Origin: Pseudomonadota bacterium
Lineage (GTDB): Bacteria > Pseudomonadota > Gammaproteobacteria > Burkholderiales > Gallionellaceae
Assembly (NCBI GenBank): GCA_021800795.1
Contig: JAJYYO010000008.1
Location: 23,082-87,081, forward strand
Direction of reading: 5' to 3'
DNA length: 64,000 nt
Of the stretch, positions 9,095 to 20,039 are shown piece after piece. Positions within the stretch are counted from its first letter, which is position 1. The number at the start of each line of letters is the position of its first letter. The notes beneath the pieces are model-generated. The model made no database searches, had not been told where the DNA came from, and was given only the letters and a program-made list of their open reading frames with translations. The translations under genes were made by a program, and so were the position numbers.

Positions 9095-9588
9095 CAGGCC
9101 ACCGATTTGACCGTGCACATCAATTCGGCTTCCGCGGTCAGTTGTCCGTCCACTTCGGCCCGCGCCTTGAATTTGAATACGCCGCGCATGCTGCGGGTCA
9201 GTTCCACCTTGATGATCAACTGATCGCCGGGCGTCACCGGGCGCTTGAAACGCGCACCGTCGATCCCCGCGAAATAATACACCGACTTTTCATCGGGCCG
9301 GCTGGGCATGGTCTGAAACGACAGCAAGGCGGCCACTTGCGCCATCGCCTCGATGATCAGCACACCGGGCATCACGGGGTGGTGCGGATAGTGTCCGGGA
9401 AAGAACGGCTCGTTGATGGTGACATTTTTCAGTGCGACGATGCTTTTTCCCGGCTCGATCGACAGCACCCTGTCCACCAGCAAAAACGGATAGCGGTGCG
9501 GCAAACTTTCAAGGATCGCGTGTATATCCATCGCGTGCCCTGTCTGCACAGGCAGGCCGGGAGAAATATTTTCGTCTTGCGTACTCAT
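9094..9588 (-). CDS. fabZ: 3-hydroxyacyl-[ACP] dehydratase
   Basis: FabZ dehydrates 3-hydroxyacyl-ACP in type II fatty acid synthesis and balances phospholipid against lipid A precursors. The hot-dog fold signature [13 protein letters not shown] and the catalytic block [23 protein letters not shown] are intact, with catalytic His in GHYP and Glu in LIIEA. At 164 residues it is slightly longer than the common form of about 145-150; an internal ATG at residue 20 would give that length, but the upstream start has the better ribosome site (AAAGGTAA). It lies 4 nt after lpxD and overlaps lpxA by one base. Confidence 0.96.
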   Translation of the reverse strand: MSTQDENISPGLPVQTGHAMDIHAILESLPHRYPFLLVDRVLSIEPGKSIVALKNVTINEPFFPGHYPHHPVMPGVLIIEAMAQVAALLSFQTMPSRPDEKSVYYFAGIDGARFKRPVTPGDQLIIKVELTRSMRGVFKFKARAEVDGQLTAEAELMCTVKSVA

Positions 9589-9592
9589 TTCA

Positions 9593-10621
9593 TTACCTTT
9601 CTACAGTTTTCAACAACGCCTGTTCCAGCGTTTTGATGCGTTTCGCCATTTCATCAAGATGACGCAGATGCACGGCATTTTTCCGCCACTCCTCCGTTTT
9701 TCCGAAGGGGAAAATGGCTGCATAAGAACCTGCCTCACGTATCGATTTTCCAATCAGGGTAAACGATGCAATCACCACACCATCGGCGATTTTCAAATGC
9801 CCCAATATTCCTGCACTGCCGCCGATCTGACAGTATTTCCCTATCGTCGTGCTGCCGGCAATTCCGACGCATCCGGCAATCACGGTATGCGCGCCGATAC
9901 GCACGTTGTGTGCAATCTGAATCTGATTGTCCAGTTTCACGCCATCCTCGATCACCGTGTCATCCAGCGCACCCCGGTCTATGGTGGTATTGGCGCCGAT
10001 TTCGACGTCATTTCCTATCACAACGCGTCCGATCTGCGGAATCTTGATCCAGCGTCCTTCATCCATCGCGAAGCCGAAACCGTCGGCGCCGATCACCGCA
10101 CCGGAATGGGCGATCAGATGATCGCCTATCATACAATCGTGATAAATCACCACGCGCGGATACAGACGCACATGACGACCGATCATCACGTTGTCGCCTA
10201 TAAAACAGCCCTCGCCGATGACCGAATGCGCGCCTATCACGGCGCCACTGCCCACCACTGCCGTCGCTAAAACACTGGCAGTCGGATCGATCAGCGCACC
10301 CTCTCCTACGACGGCGGTTGGATGCACGCCCGGTTTGATCTCAGGTGCAGGGTTGAGCATTGCCGACACTCTGGCAAAATAGGCATAAGGATTTTGTGTG
10401 ACAATACGCGGCAAATCGGTCGCCTGTGCGTCGGCCTCGGCCACAATCACGGCCCCTGCCCGGGTGCGCGTCAGTTCTGCCCGATACTTGCTGTTAGTCA
10501 AAAAACTGATCTGAGCGGGTTGCGCCAGTTCCAGCGTGGCAATCTGGCCTATCCTTACTTGCGCATCACCCAAAACACGCCCGCCAAACCGCTCCGCAAT
10601 CTCAGCTAAAGTGTAGTACAT
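9593..10621 (-). CDS. lpxD: UDP-3-O-(3-hydroxyacyl)glucosamine N-acyltransferase
   Basis: LpxD adds the second 3-hydroxyacyl chain (N-linked) in lipid A synthesis. The 342 residues comprise an N-terminal uridine-binding domain ([27 protein letters not shown]), a long left-handed beta-helix of hexapeptide repeats (about 100-310) and a C-terminal helix. The active-site region [10 protein letters not shown] carries the expected histidine. It follows skp by 9 nt within the same operon. Confidence 0.97.
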   Translation of the reverse strand: MYYTLAEIAERFGGRVLGDAQVRIGQIATLELAQPAQISFLTNSKYRAELTRTRAGAVIVAEADAQATDLPRIVTQNPYAYFARVSAMLNPAPEIKPGVHPTAVVGEGALIDPTASVLATAVVGSGAVIGAHSVIGEGCFIGDNVMIGRHVRLYPRVVIYHDCMIGDHLIAHSGAVIGADGFGFAMDEGRWIKIPQIGRVVIGNDVEIGANTTIDRGALDDTVIEDGVKLDNQIQIAHNVRIGAHTVIAGCVGIAGSTTIGKYCQIGGSAGILGHLKIADGVVIASFTLIGKSIREAGSYAAIFPFGKTEEWRKNAVHLRHLDEMAKRIKTLEQALLKTVER

Positions 10622-10630
10622 GACAGCGCC

Positions 10631-11137
10631 TTACTTGCTGTCTGGCTTGTCGACGGCGAGACTCTTGATCACCTTATCGGTAATATCAATCTTGGGATTG
10701 CGATAGACCGCCTCCTGCAAAATCAGATCGTACTTTTCAGACTCGGCAATGGCCTGAATCGCCTTATTGGCGCGTTCGAGCACCACCGCCAGCTCTTCGT
10801 TCTTGCGCAGACTCAAGTCCTCCCTGAATTCGCGCTGCATGCGTTGCAGATTGACGTTCAGCGCATTCAGTTCGCGTTCCTTGCTGCGCCTGTCCGCCTC
10901 ACTCAAGCTGCCTGAATCCTTATCCAGCAGGAGCTGCAAATCCTTGGCCTGCTTCATGTTTTTCTTGATCTCCTGATCTCGCCCGGAAAATTCCTTCTCG
11001 ATCTTTTTCTCGGCTTTCATCGCGGGAACTGATTCGCGCAAGACACGTTCGGTATCCACCACCCCTACTTTAAAATCCCCGGCCAGCGCAGAACCCGCAC
11101 ACAGCAGCGCAGCTAACAGTACTATTCTCATCTTCAT
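10631..11137 (-). CDS. skp: periplasmic chaperone Skp/OmpH
   Basis: Skp holds unfolded outer-membrane proteins in the periplasm on their way to BamA. I chose ATG 11137 because a GGAGG ribosome site lies 8 nt before it and the product then begins with a normal signal peptide (MKMRIVLLAALLCAGSALA); the longer frame to 11164 would put nine residues in front of it. The mature part starts FKVGVVDTERVL, followed by a highly charged coiled-coil arm typical of Skp. The protein has 168 residues. It sits between bamA and lpxD as in most proteobacteria. Confidence 0.93.
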   Translation of the reverse strand: MKMRIVLLAALLCAGSALAGDFKVGVVDTERVLRESVPAMKAEKKIEKEFSGRDQEIKKNMKQAKDLQLLLDKDSGSLSEADRRSKERELNALNVNLQRMQREFREDLSLRKNEELAVVLERANKAIQAIAESEKYDLILQEAVYRNPKIDITDKVIKSLAVDKPDSK

Positions 11138-11193
11138 CACACTTGCCTCCATTATCATAGCCACCTGGCAAATCGCTTAACCCGCTGCCGGCA

Positions 11194-13467
11194 TCAGAAC
11201 ATCGAACCCATGGTGAACTGGAACGCTTGCAACATATCTCCGGGTTTCGCATTCAGCGGTTTGGCGAAGCTGAGCTTCAGCGGTCCCATCGGAGATATCC
11301 AGGTCACTGCAACACCCGTTGTCACCCGCACGCCCGCAACACCGGGCAAATCGCCCGGACCCGTGACGATACCTGAATCGAAGAAGCCGCTCAAACGCAC
11401 CGACTTGTCCTTGACGCCAGGCATCGGCGTCATCAATTCCATACTCGCAATCGCACGGCGCGTACCACCCAGCGGCAAAGCGGTTGAGTCCTGCGGTCCC
11501 AACGAGTTGATCTGGTAACCGCGCACCGAACCGACACCACCCGCATAAAAATTCTTGAAGAACGGAAGCGACTTGCCGGAGTAACCGCCACCGACACCAA
11601 GTTGACCATTGGTCATCAGCGTCCAGTTGGCACTCATCGGATAAAACCACTGATTGTCGTAATTCAGCTTGTAATAACGCATATCCAACACTGGCAAGGC
11701 AAATTCCGTATACGCGTGTTGCACCATGCCTTCCGTAGTGTAGATCGCACTGTCGCGGGTGTCGCTGCCCCAGCCCAGCGTTCCCAGCATCGTCGAGTTC
11801 GTGTTACCGAACGTGTTGACGTAGTCCATATAACGCACCGGACTGAATGCCGTCAGACCGATGTTGGTCTGCTCCACCGATAAACCAAAACTGATGCTCT
11901 GGTCTTCGCTGATCGGCACACCAAATTGCATCCCTGCACCCACGGTAGAAGACGTATATTGGCTGATCGCAATGGTAGTTGTATTGGTCGCATTCTTGTA
12001 AACGGAGAAACCGCGACTGATACCCTCATCGGTATAATAGGGATTGGTATAAGACACCGAAATATTCTGGTTGATCTTGCTGGTATTAAGCTGGGTAGCC
12101 AGGGTATTCCCGCTGCCGAACAGATTCGTTTGCGAAACCCCGCCCGTCAAAACCAGTCCTTCGCCACTATTGATACCGGCGCCGACGGTGAAACTTCCTG
12201 TAGACATTTCCTTCACCGCCACATTGACGTCCATCTGGTCGGCTGCCCCCGCCACCGCAGGTGTTTCGACATTGACCTCGGAGAAATAAGCCAGACGGTC
12301 AACACGTTGTTTGGATTTTTTGATTTTGTTCACATCAAACCAGGAGCTTTCTATCTGACGGAATTCACGGCGTATCACCTCATCGCGCGTCTTGGTATTC
12401 CCTGTGACATTGATGTGGCGTATATAGGCGCGCTTACCGGGATCAACCACAAAATTGAAAGCCACTTCATGCTTTTCCTTGTCGACTTCCGGGATTGCGT
12501 TGACATTGGCAAACGCATAACCATCGGCCGCCAGGCGTTCGCCCACCAGCTTGCTGGTTTCCGTCAGTTCCTTGCGGGAGAAAGCATCGTTCGGCTTAAC
12601 CAGAATGAGTTTGTCAATCTCAGGCTTGGGAATCAGGGTGTTACCCGTGACAGTCACATTTGAAACGGTATATTTATCGCCTTCGGTCAAGTTGACGGTG
12701 ATATAAATATCCTTCTTGTCCGGCGTAATGGAAATCTGCGTCGAATTGATATTGAATTCCAGATAACCATTGTCCATATAGTACGAGCGCAAGGTTTCCA
12801 GGTCGGCGGAGAGCTTTTGTTTTGAATACTGATCGTTCTTGCTGATCCAGCTCAGCCAGTCAGGCGTGCTGAGTTTCATTAAATCCAGCAGGTCCGCTTC
12901 CTTGTAAGCCTTATTGCCGATAATGTTGATCTGCTTGATCTTGGAGACTTCTCCTTCAACGACATTGAACACGATGCTCACCCGATTGCGCTCCAGTTCG
13001 GTCACTTTGGTGGTGATCGTCACCCCATACTTGCCGCGCGCCACATATTGACGTTTCAAATCCTGCACGGCCTTATCCAGCGCGCCCTTATCGAAAATAC
13101 GCGCCTCGGCAAGGCCTGCATATTTCATGTTTTCCTTGAGCTGATCCTTGGGGAAATCCTTGACGCCATTGACCACAATGCTGGCAATCGAGGGGCGCTC
13201 ACGCACCAGCACAACCAACACACCCTGCTCGACTTCGAGGCGTACATCCTTGAAAAACCCCGTCCCATACAAGGCGTGGATAGCAACTTCGGCCTGCTCG
13301 TCGTTCATCGTATCGCCCACCTTGACCGGCAGATAACTGAACACCGTGCCCGCCTCGGTACGCTGTATGCCTTCTACGCGTATATCCTTGACGGTAAACG
13401 GAGTGATCGCCCAGGCGGGCGACATGAATAACAGCGAAATAATTCCTGCAAGTTTTGTTTTGTTCAT
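11194..13467 (-). CDS. bamA: outer membrane protein assembly factor BamA
   Basis: BamA is the essential Omp85 insertase of the outer membrane. The 757 residues show a signal peptide (cleavage near SPAWA-IT), five POTRA repeats (about 25-420; the first begins FTVKDIRVEGIQRTEAGTVF), and a 16-strand barrel ending in the motif-like QFTMGSMF with terminal Phe. The L6-loop region GSVRGYQINSLGP contains the conserved VRGY/F element. It lies 6 nt after rseP and is followed by skp, coupling the envelope protease, the insertase and the chaperone in one transcript. Confidence 0.97.
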   Translation of the reverse strand: MNKTKLAGIISLLFMSPAWAITPFTVKDIRVEGIQRTEAGTVFSYLPVKVGDTMNDEQAEVAIHALYGTGFFKDVRLEVEQGVLVVLVRERPSIASIVVNGVKDFPKDQLKENMKYAGLAEARIFDKGALDKAVQDLKRQYVARGKYGVTITTKVTELERNRVSIVFNVVEGEVSKIKQINIIGNKAYKEADLLDLMKLSTPDWLSWISKNDQYSKQKLSADLETLRSYYMDNGYLEFNINSTQISITPDKKDIYITVNLTEGDKYTVSNVTVTGNTLIPKPEIDKLILVKPNDAFSRKELTETSKLVGERLAADGYAFANVNAIPEVDKEKHEVAFNFVVDPGKRAYIRHINVTGNTKTRDEVIRREFRQIESSWFDVNKIKKSKQRVDRLAYFSEVNVETPAVAGAADQMDVNVAVKEMSTGSFTVGAGINSGEGLVLTGGVSQTNLFGSGNTLATQLNTSKINQNISVSYTNPYYTDEGISRGFSVYKNATNTTTIAISQYTSSTVGAGMQFGVPISEDQSISFGLSVEQTNIGLTAFSPVRYMDYVNTFGNTNSTMLGTLGWGSDTRDSAIYTTEGMVQHAYTEFALPVLDMRYYKLNYDNQWFYPMSANWTLMTNGQLGVGGGYSGKSLPFFKNFYAGGVGSVRGYQINSLGPQDSTALPLGGTRRAIASMELMTPMPGVKDKSVRLSGFFDSGIVTGPGDLPGVAGVRVTTGVAVTWISPMGPLKLSFAKPLNAKPGDMLQAFQFTMGSMF

Positions 13468-13473
13468 TTATTA

Positions 13474-14829
13474 CTAACCTGAGATGAGGCGATTAATATC
13501 GTTATAGAAGGCAAAAACCATCAACGTACCCAGCAATGCGATGCCGATTTTCTGGCCATTTTCCCAAACCCGTTCGGAAACCGGGCTACCTTTGAGCAAT
13601 TCTGCGACATAATACAGCAAGTGCCCGCCATCCAATAAGGGTACCGGCAGCAAATTCAATACACCCAGGCTGATGCTGATCAATGCCAGAAATCCCAGAT
13701 AGGCCATCACGCCCAGGTGTGCCGACTGCCCCGCATAATCCGCGATAGTAAGAGGGCCGCTCAGATTCTTCATGGAGATTTCGCCTGACACCATTTTACC
13801 GAACATTTTCAGGCTGACAGCAGAGGTTTCCCAGGTTTTCCTCAACGACTGACCGAACGCATCAAACGGCCCGTAGCTCACTTCGATGAGCATTGCCTGC
13901 ACTGCCGCCTGGTCAACTCTGGGCACCGCACCGATTTTCCCCACCATTTTTCCCGATTCAGCAACCGCCTGCGGCGTAACGGAAAGCGTCAGCGTCAGTT
14001 CGCCGCGTCGAATGTCAAACTGAACGGTGCGCGCGGGGTGGCTGCGCACCACTTCAACCAACGCATCCCAGTTTTGCACAGCCACGCCACCGGCACGCAG
14101 AATAACATCGCCCTCCTGCAATCCGGCCTGTTTTGCCACTCCCGCATCGGACAGCTTTCCAATAACGGGCAACAATACGGGCTGATCCAGATGCAAACCC
14201 AGCTTGTCGAGAAACTCGCCGTCCAGATCGTGCGCTTCAAGTCTGCTCAAATCCAGCGAATGGTGCAAAGCTGTGCCATCAATACCTGTTGCATCAATTT
14301 TTACTGTACCTCGTCCAAGTGCCAGGGTCGTCAGTACCCAGCGCAATTCCTGCCAGCTCGGTATGGGTTCGCCGTTGATACTGAGTATGGTTTCGCCCTT
14401 ATGCATCTGCGCCATTGCCGCCGGCGTCCCCGTCGGCACCTCGCCCAGCACCGGTTTCAGGCCCGGCACGCCGTGCATGAACAATATCCAGTACAACACA
14501 ACAGCCAGTATGAAATTCGCCAGGGGACCCGCCACCACGATCGCCATGCGCTGCAATACCGGCTTGCGGTTAAAAGCCATGCTCAATTCAGAAGGTAAAA
14601 CCTCACCTTCACGTTCGTCCAGCATCTTGACATAGCCGCCCAGCGGAATCGCAGAAATCACCCATTCGGTAGCCGAATTGGCAAAACGCTTGCGGTAAAT
14701 CACTTTGCCGAAACCCAGCGAAAAAACCAGCACTTTTACACCGCAACGGCGTGCCACCCAGTAATGTCCATATTCATGGAACATCACAAGCAGCACAATT
14801 GCACCAACGAAAGCGAATAATGTCGTCAT
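13474..14829 (-). CDS. rseP: RIP site-2 zinc metalloprotease RseP
   Basis: RseP is the inner-membrane protease that cuts the anti-sigma factor RseA after DegS. Zinc ligands HEYGH are at residues 18-22 in the first membrane helix, and the C-terminal motif [10 protein letters not shown] lies in a late helix. The middle holds PDZ-like domains (for example [15 protein letters not shown]). The 451-residue length is normal. Start ATG overlaps the dxr stop by 4 nt (ATGA), the standard arrangement. Confidence 0.97.
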   Translation of the reverse strand: MTTLFAFVGAIVLLVMFHEYGHYWVARRCGVKVLVFSLGFGKVIYRKRFANSATEWVISAIPLGGYVKMLDEREGEVLPSELSMAFNRKPVLQRMAIVVAGPLANFILAVVLYWILFMHGVPGLKPVLGEVPTGTPAAMAQMHKGETILSINGEPIPSWQELRWVLTTLALGRGTVKIDATGIDGTALHHSLDLSRLEAHDLDGEFLDKLGLHLDQPVLLPVIGKLSDAGVAKQAGLQEGDVILRAGGVAVQNWDALVEVVRSHPARTVQFDIRRGELTLTLSVTPQAVAESGKMVGKIGAVPRVDQAAVQAMLIEVSYGPFDAFGQSLRKTWETSAVSLKMFGKMVSGEISMKNLSGPLTIADYAGQSAHLGVMAYLGFLALISISLGVLNLLPVPLLDGGHLLYYVAELLKGSPVSERVWENGQKIGIALLGTLMVFAFYNDINRLISG

Positions 14830-16004
14830 TTATGAACCCCAAGCCATTGCATGGCGGCACGGCGCGCCTCGGCATCCGCAGCAAGCACATCCTCCAGACA
14901 ATTCACGGGCTGGACGGGCAAACCGTCAAGCACGGACCCAATCACCTGCGCAATGGACAGAAACGAAATTTGATTATCCAGAAAGGCAGCGACGCCGATT
15001 TCATTGGCAGCGTTAAGTATCGCAGGCGCCGTGCCACCCGAACGCAATGCCTGGTAGGCTAACGCGAGGCAAGGAAAGCGGGCAAAATCGGGTTCTGCAA
15101 AATCAAGCGAGCCAATCTTGAACAGATCAAGCCCCGCCACGCCCGAGTCTATCCGTTCAGGGTAAGCCAACCCGTAAGCTATCGGCGTGCGCATATCCGG
15201 ATTGCCCAGCTGCGCGATCACCGAGCCGTCGATATACTCGACCAGCGAATGAATCACGCTCTGCGGATGCACTACCACCTGTATGTCGCAGGCGGGGGCG
15301 TTGAACAGCCAGTGCGCCTCGATGACCTCCAGCCCCTTGTTCATCATACTGGCCGAATCAACCGAAATCTTGCGCCCCATCACCCAGTTTGGGTGCGCAC
15401 ATGCCTGATCCGGCGTGACCTGCTGCAAGGCGCTCAACGGCAGGGTGCGAAAAGGCCCGCCGGATGCCGTGAGCAAAATGCGCCGCACGCCGGAGCTTGC
15501 CATATCGCCGTTATAGCCACGCGGCAAGGACTGGAAAATCGCGTTGTGTTCGCTGTCTATCGGCAACAGTACAGCGCCACCGGCGCGTACCGCATCCATG
15601 AACACATTGCCCGCCATCACCAGCGTTTCCTTGTTCGCCAGCAGAATCTTCTTTCCCGCGTGCGCCGCAGCCAGCGTGGGGCGCAAGCCTGCGGCACCTA
15701 CGATGGCCGCCATCACCGCATCCACTTCCGGCAACACGCTGACGCTCTCCAGGGATTCAATTCCGCACAATACCTCGGTTTTTGATCCGGCGTCAGTTAG
15801 CATGGCGCGCAGCCTTGCGGCCGCGTCTTCATCGAGCAGCACTGCATAAGAGGGTTTGAATTGAATGCATTGCCGGAACAACAGATCAACCTGGCGGTGA
15901 GCCGTAAGCGCTGTGACCCGATATTTGTCAGGGTGACGCGCGACCACGTCCAGCGTGCTGGTACCGATACTGCCGGTAGAACCCAATATGGTAAGAAATT
16001 GCAT
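14826..16004 (-). CDS. dxr: 1-deoxy-D-xylulose-5-phosphate reductoisomerase
   Basis: Dxr makes methylerythritol 4-phosphate with NADPH, the first committed step of the MEP isoprenoid route; ispG, a later step, is also in this window. Landmarks in the 392 residues: NADPH site [15 protein letters not shown] (7-21), NKETLVMAG, the metal/substrate segment [10 protein letters not shown], and the flexible loop region with [15 protein letters not shown]. Downstream of cdsA there is a 112-nt gap with a tandem repeat before this start. Confidence 0.97.
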   Translation of the reverse strand: MQFLTILGSTGSIGTSTLDVVARHPDKYRVTALTAHRQVDLLFRQCIQFKPSYAVLLDEDAAARLRAMLTDAGSKTEVLCGIESLESVSVLPEVDAVMAAIVGAAGLRPTLAAAHAGKKILLANKETLVMAGNVFMDAVRAGGAVLLPIDSEHNAIFQSLPRGYNGDMASSGVRRILLTASGGPFRTLPLSALQQVTPDQACAHPNWVMGRKISVDSASMMNKGLEVIEAHWLFNAPACDIQVVVHPQSVIHSLVEYIDGSVIAQLGNPDMRTPIAYGLAYPERIDSGVAGLDLFKIGSLDFAEPDFARFPCLALAYQALRSGGTAPAILNAANEIGVAAFLDNQISFLSIAQVIGSVLDGLPVQPVNCLEDVLAADAEARRAAMQWLGVHK

Positions 16005-16057
16005 TAATCTAGCCGTGAAACGTGAAAATGGAAACGTAAAACCGAAACAACATTTCG

Positions 16058-16116
16058 CTTTTCACAGTGTTATCTTCACTTTTCACAGCAGCATCCTCAC
16101 CTTTCACAGTTTCATC
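16058..16116. repeat. three tandem copies of a 20-21 nt unit between cdsA and dxr
   Basis: TTCACAG recurs at 16061, 16081 and 16102, each time followed by a (T/A)TC(T/C)TCAC-like tail, so the unit is about 20-21 nt. The array abuts the cdsA stop codon. Confidence 0.7.
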
Positions 16117-16917
16117 CTAGCCAAGTTGCCAAAACAAAATCACCATGGCAGCGAGCGGCAGAGTTGAAGTCAGTGCATCGATACGATCAAGCAGTCCGCC
16201 GTGCCCGGGCAGCAGCGAGCCGCTGTCCTTGACTCCCGCCTGACGCTTGATCGCCGACTCGAACAGATCGCCTAGCACTGCCAGCGCCACCCAGAACCAC
16301 ACCGCCAGCAGCAAAGCTGTCAGCGGCACGACAGGCACAAAATACCAGACAATCAGGGCATACACGGAGGCGCCCAGCACCCCGCCTGCCACGCCCTCCC
16401 AGGTTTTGCCGGGACTGATGCCGGGTGCCAGCTTATGTTTGCCGAAACGCCGCCCTGCGAAGTAGGCGCCGATATCCGCGACCCATACCAGACTCATCAG
16501 CATCAACAGCAGCCACGGACCGACGGCATGCAAGTCCAGCATCGCAAGCCCGGTCGGTATCAAGACAGCCCATCCTGTCAGGCACATCAACAGGGGACTC
16601 TTTACACGCCAGCTTAAAAACAGCCAGGCCGGCACGACCATCAGCCAGAGCAAGGCGGAAACTGCGTAAATCAATAAATGTGCCAGTTTCATGTCTTGCG
16701 CACCAGACCAGACCAGCGCCAGCATGATCAACAGCGTCAATGCGCCATAAAGATAACTGCCACGGACGGTCAAGCCGGATAATTTCGACCATTCCAGCGT
16801 ACCTTGCATCACCATCAGCACCACCAGTGCGATCCACCAGCCATCGGGCAAGGCGAACAGGATCAGCAACAATGCCAAAAGCAGAATAACGGCGGTGATT
16901 ATCCTGGATTTAAGCAC
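16117..16917 (-). CDS. cdsA: phosphatidate cytidylyltransferase
   Basis: CdsA makes CDP-diacylglycerol from CTP and phosphatidate in the inner membrane. I place the start at GTG 16917, which overlaps the end of uppS by 8 nt and yields the family-like start VLKSRIITAVILL; the longer frame to 17013 would read an unrelated tail of uppS. The 266 residues contain about seven to eight membrane segments and the C-terminal signature region FGKHKLAPGISPGKTWEG and KRQAGVKDSGSLLPGHGG(L)LDRIDAL, where the conserved Asp residues bind metal. Confidence 0.95.
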   Translation of the reverse strand: MLKSRIITAVILLLALLLILFALPDGWWIALVVLMVMQGTLEWSKLSGLTVRGSYLYGALTLLIMLALVWSGAQDMKLAHLLIYAVSALLWLMVVPAWLFLSWRVKSPLLMCLTGWAVLIPTGLAMLDLHAVGPWLLLMLMSLVWVADIGAYFAGRRFGKHKLAPGISPGKTWEGVAGGVLGASVYALIVWYFVPVVPLTALLLAVWFWVALAVLGDLFESAIKRQAGVKDSGSLLPGHGGLLDRIDALTSTLPLAAMVILFWQLG

Positions 16918-17683
16918 CGGATTCCCCTGTTTCGCCGGCTTGCAACTGCTCGCTGGTTCTGCCAAAACGTCGCTCCCTATGCTGGTAGGAGGCAATGGCC
17001 AACTCCAACGCATGACGACCGAAGGCGGGCCACAGGGTATCGGTAAAATACAGTTCGGTATAGGCTAACTGCCAGAGCATAAAATTACTGATGCGCTTCT
17101 CGCCGCCGGTGCGGATGAACAAATCGGGTTCCGGCGCATCACCCATGGACAAGTAAGGCTGCAAGTCTTCTTCGTTAAACGAAGTAGCCAGCTCGGGACG
17201 ATCACGCAGCAAGTTCTGCACCGCATGCATCACATCCCATCGCCCGCCGTAATTTGCTGCGATGGTCAGCGTCAGCCCCGTGTTGCCCGCGGTGAGCATC
17301 TCGGCATCCGCCATGGTTTGTTTAAGTCTGTCGTCAAACCTTGCACGGTCACCGATAATACGCAAACGAATGTTGTTTTGATGCAAACTGGCGATCTCGC
17401 GTTCCAGCATTTTCAGAAACAGCGACATCAAAAAGGAAACTTCATCAAACGGCCTGCGCCAGTTTTCGCTGCTGAATGCAAATACCGTCAGGTAGGGCAC
17501 ACCCATGTCACGGCAGCTTTTTACCACCGTACGCAGAGACTCGACGCCGCGCTGATGCCCCATGATCCGGGGCATCAGGCGCTTTTTCGCCCAACGGCCA
17601 TTGCCATCCATGATGATGGCAATGTGGCGCGGGACGGCCGTTACATCCGGGATGGTGCGAGTCGAACTCGGCAGATTAGTCAT
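16910..17683 (-). CDS. uppS: undecaprenyl diphosphate synthase
   Basis: UppS extends FPP with isopentenyl diphosphate to the C55 carrier lipid for peptidoglycan and LPS. In 257 residues the cis-prenyltransferase signature is complete: HIAIIMDGNGRWAKKR with catalytic Asp, GHQRGVE, FAFSSENWRRP and, near the end, DLFIRTGGEKRISNFMLWQ and the YFTDTLWP segment. The start codon is unusual: the 60 nt before it are a 7-nt tandem repeat with pyrimidine-rich sequence on this strand, so no Shine-Dalgarno element is visible. Confidence 0.96.
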   Translation of the reverse strand: MTNLPSSTRTIPDVTAVPRHIAIIMDGNGRWAKKRLMPRIMGHQRGVESLRTVVKSCRDMGVPYLTVFAFSSENWRRPFDEVSFLMSLFLKMLEREIASLHQNNIRLRIIGDRARFDDRLKQTMADAEMLTAGNTGLTLTIAANYGGRWDVMHAVQNLLRDRPELATSFNEEDLQPYLSMGDAPEPDLFIRTGGEKRISNFMLWQLAYTELYFTDTLWPAFGRHALELAIASYQHRERRFGRTSEQLQAGETGESGA

Positions 17684-17684
17684 A

Positions 17685-17744
17685 TGAGGATCGAGGACTG
17701 AGGATCGAGGATCGAGGATTGAGGATCGAGGATCGAGGATTGAG
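17685..17744. repeat. tandem 7-nt repeat (TGAGGAT/CGAGGAT) directly upstream of uppS
   Basis: Eight consecutive heptamers (TGAGGAT, CGAGGAC, TGAGGAT, CGAGGAT and variants) followed by TGAG fill the space immediately before the uppS start codon. A closely related array lies at 25117-25158. Confidence 0.9.
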
Positions 17745-17785
17745 TTAAAAGGTACACCTTACACCATCCTTACTCCGCAATCCAG

Positions 17786-18343
17786 TTACACAGCCATTAA
17801 ATCGACTTCTTTAGCTGCCAGCAGCTGATCGATCTCCAGGACAAAACGATCCGTAAGTTTTTGAATATCATCCTGCATGCGACGCTCATCGTCTTCGGAA
17901 ATTTCTTTCTTCTTGAGCAACTCTTTCAGACCATGGTTCGCATCCCGGCGAATATTGCGCACGGCTATCTTGGCGTCTTCCCCCTCGGATTTAACCAGTT
18001 TGATCAGGTCGCGACGGCGCTCTTCGGTTAACATCGGCATGGGAACGCGGATCAGTTCACCGTTGGTAGCAGGATTCAGGCCCAGATCCGCATCGCGTAT
18101 CGCGCGTTCAACCTTGCCCACCATATTTTTTTCATACGGCTGAACACCGATAGTACGAGAATCAACCAGGGTGATATTGGCAACTTGCGTCACCAGAGTC
18201 GGGCTACCGTAATAATCCACCATCACATGATCCAGCAGGCCGGTATGTGCGCGGCCGGTACGGATTTTACCCAGGTCAGCGCGCAATGCATCCAGCGACT
18301 TGCGCATACGCTGCTCAGTATCTTTTCTGATTTCAGCAATCAT
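17786..18343 (-). CDS. frr: ribosome recycling factor
   Basis: Frr splits post-termination ribosomes with EF-G. Its 185 residues match the family length, starting [20 protein letters not shown]; conserved parts include [13 protein letters not shown] (the Arg-rich loop that contacts rRNA), [20 protein letters not shown] sequence and the C-terminal helix region [16 protein letters not shown]. It lies 39 nt downstream of pyrH in the rpsB-tsf-pyrH-frr order. Confidence 0.98.
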   Translation of the reverse strand: MIAEIRKDTEQRMRKSLDALRADLGKIRTGRAHTGLLDHVMVDYYGSPTLVTQVANITLVDSRTIGVQPYEKNMVGKVERAIRDADLGLNPATNGELIRVPMPMLTEERRRDLIKLVKSEGEDAKIAVRNIRRDANHGLKELLKKKEISEDDERRMQDDIQKLTDRFVLEIDQLLAAKEVDLMAV

Positions 18344-18382
18344 GATTTTCTCCTAATTCACCAGGGCGACGTAAAGACGCCC

Positions 18383-19102
18383 TTACTCCACTCTTACCAG
18401 CGTGCCTTCACCTTCGCCGCACACCACGCGCTTCAACGCGCCCGACTTGAAGATGCTGAACACGATGATCGGTAATTTCTGGTCGCGGCACAAAGTCAGT
18501 GCCGTAGCATCCATCACCTGTAAATTCTTGCTGATTGCCTCATCAAAGCTCAGGCTTTGATAACGCACCGCATGCGGGTCCTTCTTGGGATCGGCGGTAT
18601 AAATACCATCCACCTTGGTCGCCTTGATCACCACCTCCGCACTCATTTCCACGCCACGCAAGGCTGCTGCGGTATCGGTGGTAAAGAACGGGCTGCCGAT
18701 GCCTGCCGCAAAAATAACCACCTTGCCTTCTTCCAGATATCGCAAGGCTTTGCCGCGTATGAAGGGTTCTGCGACCTGCTCCAGGTTCAGGGCAGACTGC
18801 ACCCGGCAATCCAGCCCCGAGCGACTCATCGCATCCTGCAACGCCATCGAATTCATTACCGTGGCCAGCATACCCATGTAATCGGCGGTTGCCCTGTCCA
18901 TACCGGCTGCGGCAGGTGCCACACCGCGGAAGATGTTGCCGCCGCCGATCACCATCGCCACCTGCACACCCATCGCAACCACTTCCGCAATCTCGGCGAC
19001 GATGCGCTCGATGACCTGACGATTGATGCCGTAACTGTCGTCCCCCATCAAGGCTTCGCCGGAGAGTTTCAGCAGGATGCGTTTATAGACCGGTGTGCTC
19101 AT
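18383..19102 (-). CDS. pyrH: UMP kinase
   Basis: PyrH phosphorylates UMP to UDP in pyrimidine nucleotide synthesis. The 239 residues show the amino-acid-kinase fold: [14 protein letters not shown] at the N-terminus, [11 protein letters not shown], the [19 protein letters not shown]-binding helix, and [17 protein letters not shown] in the ATP site. The gene starts 5 nt after tsf. Confidence 0.98.
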   Translation of the reverse strand: MSTPVYKRILLKLSGEALMGDDSYGINRQVIERIVAEIAEVVAMGVQVAMVIGGGNIFRGVAPAAAGMDRATADYMGMLATVMNSMALQDAMSRSGLDCRVQSALNLEQVAEPFIRGKALRYLEEGKVVIFAAGIGSPFFTTDTAAALRGVEMSAEVVIKATKVDGIYTADPKKDPHAVRYQSLSFDEAISKNLQVMDATALTLCRDQKLPIIVFSIFKSGALKRVVCGEGEGTLVRVE

Positions 19103-19107
19103 GGCGA

Positions 19108-20007
19108 TTATCCTTGTGCGGCCGCGATGGTTGCAGCCACTTCAGCTGCGTAGTCTTCGACTTTTTTCTCGATTCCCTCGCCTACTACGAACATCCGGAA
19201 TGCAGAAACCGAAGCGCCACGGGCTTTCAGCAACTGCTCGATGGTTTGCTTGCCATCTTCCGCCTTGACGAATACCTGGCCCAGCAAAGTGACTTCCTTG
19301 AGAAATTTCTGCACCGTGCCTTCGGCAATCTTTTCCAGCATGGCGTCCGGCTTGCCCGCTTCGCGCGCTTTTTCAATCGCGATACGACGTTCTGTTTCGA
19401 TGTCCACCGGATTCACACCGGAGGAATCGACCGATTTTGGCTTGGATGCCGCGATATGCATGCAAATGTCGCGCCCCAGTGCGGCGTCGCCACCGGTAAA
19501 GTTCAGCAATACGCCGATCTTGCTGCCGTGCAGGTAGCTGGACAACGTGCCGGTGGTGGTTTCATAGCGCTCAAAGCGGCGCACCGTCAGGTTTTCGCCC
19601 AGTTTCATCACCAGCGCCTTGCGGGTTTCTTCAACCGTTCCCGACCCGTTGGCAATATTCATCCCCGATAAAGCCTCAATGTCGGCCGGATTGTTCTTCG
19701 CCACGGTTTCGGCCACATTCTTTGCAAACGCGACAAAATCGTCGTTCTTGGCGACAAAATCGGTTTCGCAGTTCACTTCAACCACCGCGCCGGATTTACC
19801 ATCGACCGCGATGAATGCACTGACCACGCCTTCGGCCGTCACGCGCGAAGAAGCCTTGCTGGCCTTGGCGCCGCTCTTGATGCGCATCTGCTCTTCCGCC
19901 ACCTTGAAATCGCCGTTGGCTTCCACCAGCGCTTTTTTACATTCCATCATTCCCAGGCCCGTCGCTTCGCGCAGCTCTTTGACCATGCCTGCCGTAATTT
20001 CCGCCAT
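19108..20007 (-). CDS. tsf: translation elongation factor Ts
   Basis: EF-Ts exchanges GDP for GTP on EF-Tu. I use ATG 20007 ([17 protein letters not shown]), with GGAG six bases upstream; a TTG two codons earlier is the alternative. The conserved block [19 protein letters not shown] and the EF-Tu contact motif [13 protein letters not shown] are intact. Length is 299 residues, a little longer than the E. coli protein. A hairpin with a T run separates it from rpsB and may reduce readthrough. Confidence 0.98.
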   Translation of the reverse strand: MAEITAGMVKELREATGLGMMECKKALVEANGDFKVAEEQMRIKSGAKASKASSRVTAEGVVSAFIAVDGKSGAVVEVNCETDFVAKNDDFVAFAKNVAETVAKNNPADIEALSGMNIANGSGTVEETRKALVMKLGENLTVRRFERYETTTGTLSSYLHGSKIGVLLNFTGGDAALGRDICMHIAASKPKSVDSSGVNPVDIETERRIAIEKAREAGKPDAMLEKIAEGTVQKFLKEVTLLGQVFVKAEDGKQTIEQLLKARGASVSAFRMFVVGEGIEKKVEDYAAEVAATIAAAQG

Positions 20008-20039
20008 ATCCAACTCCTGAATTTCCGATAAAAACTTAC

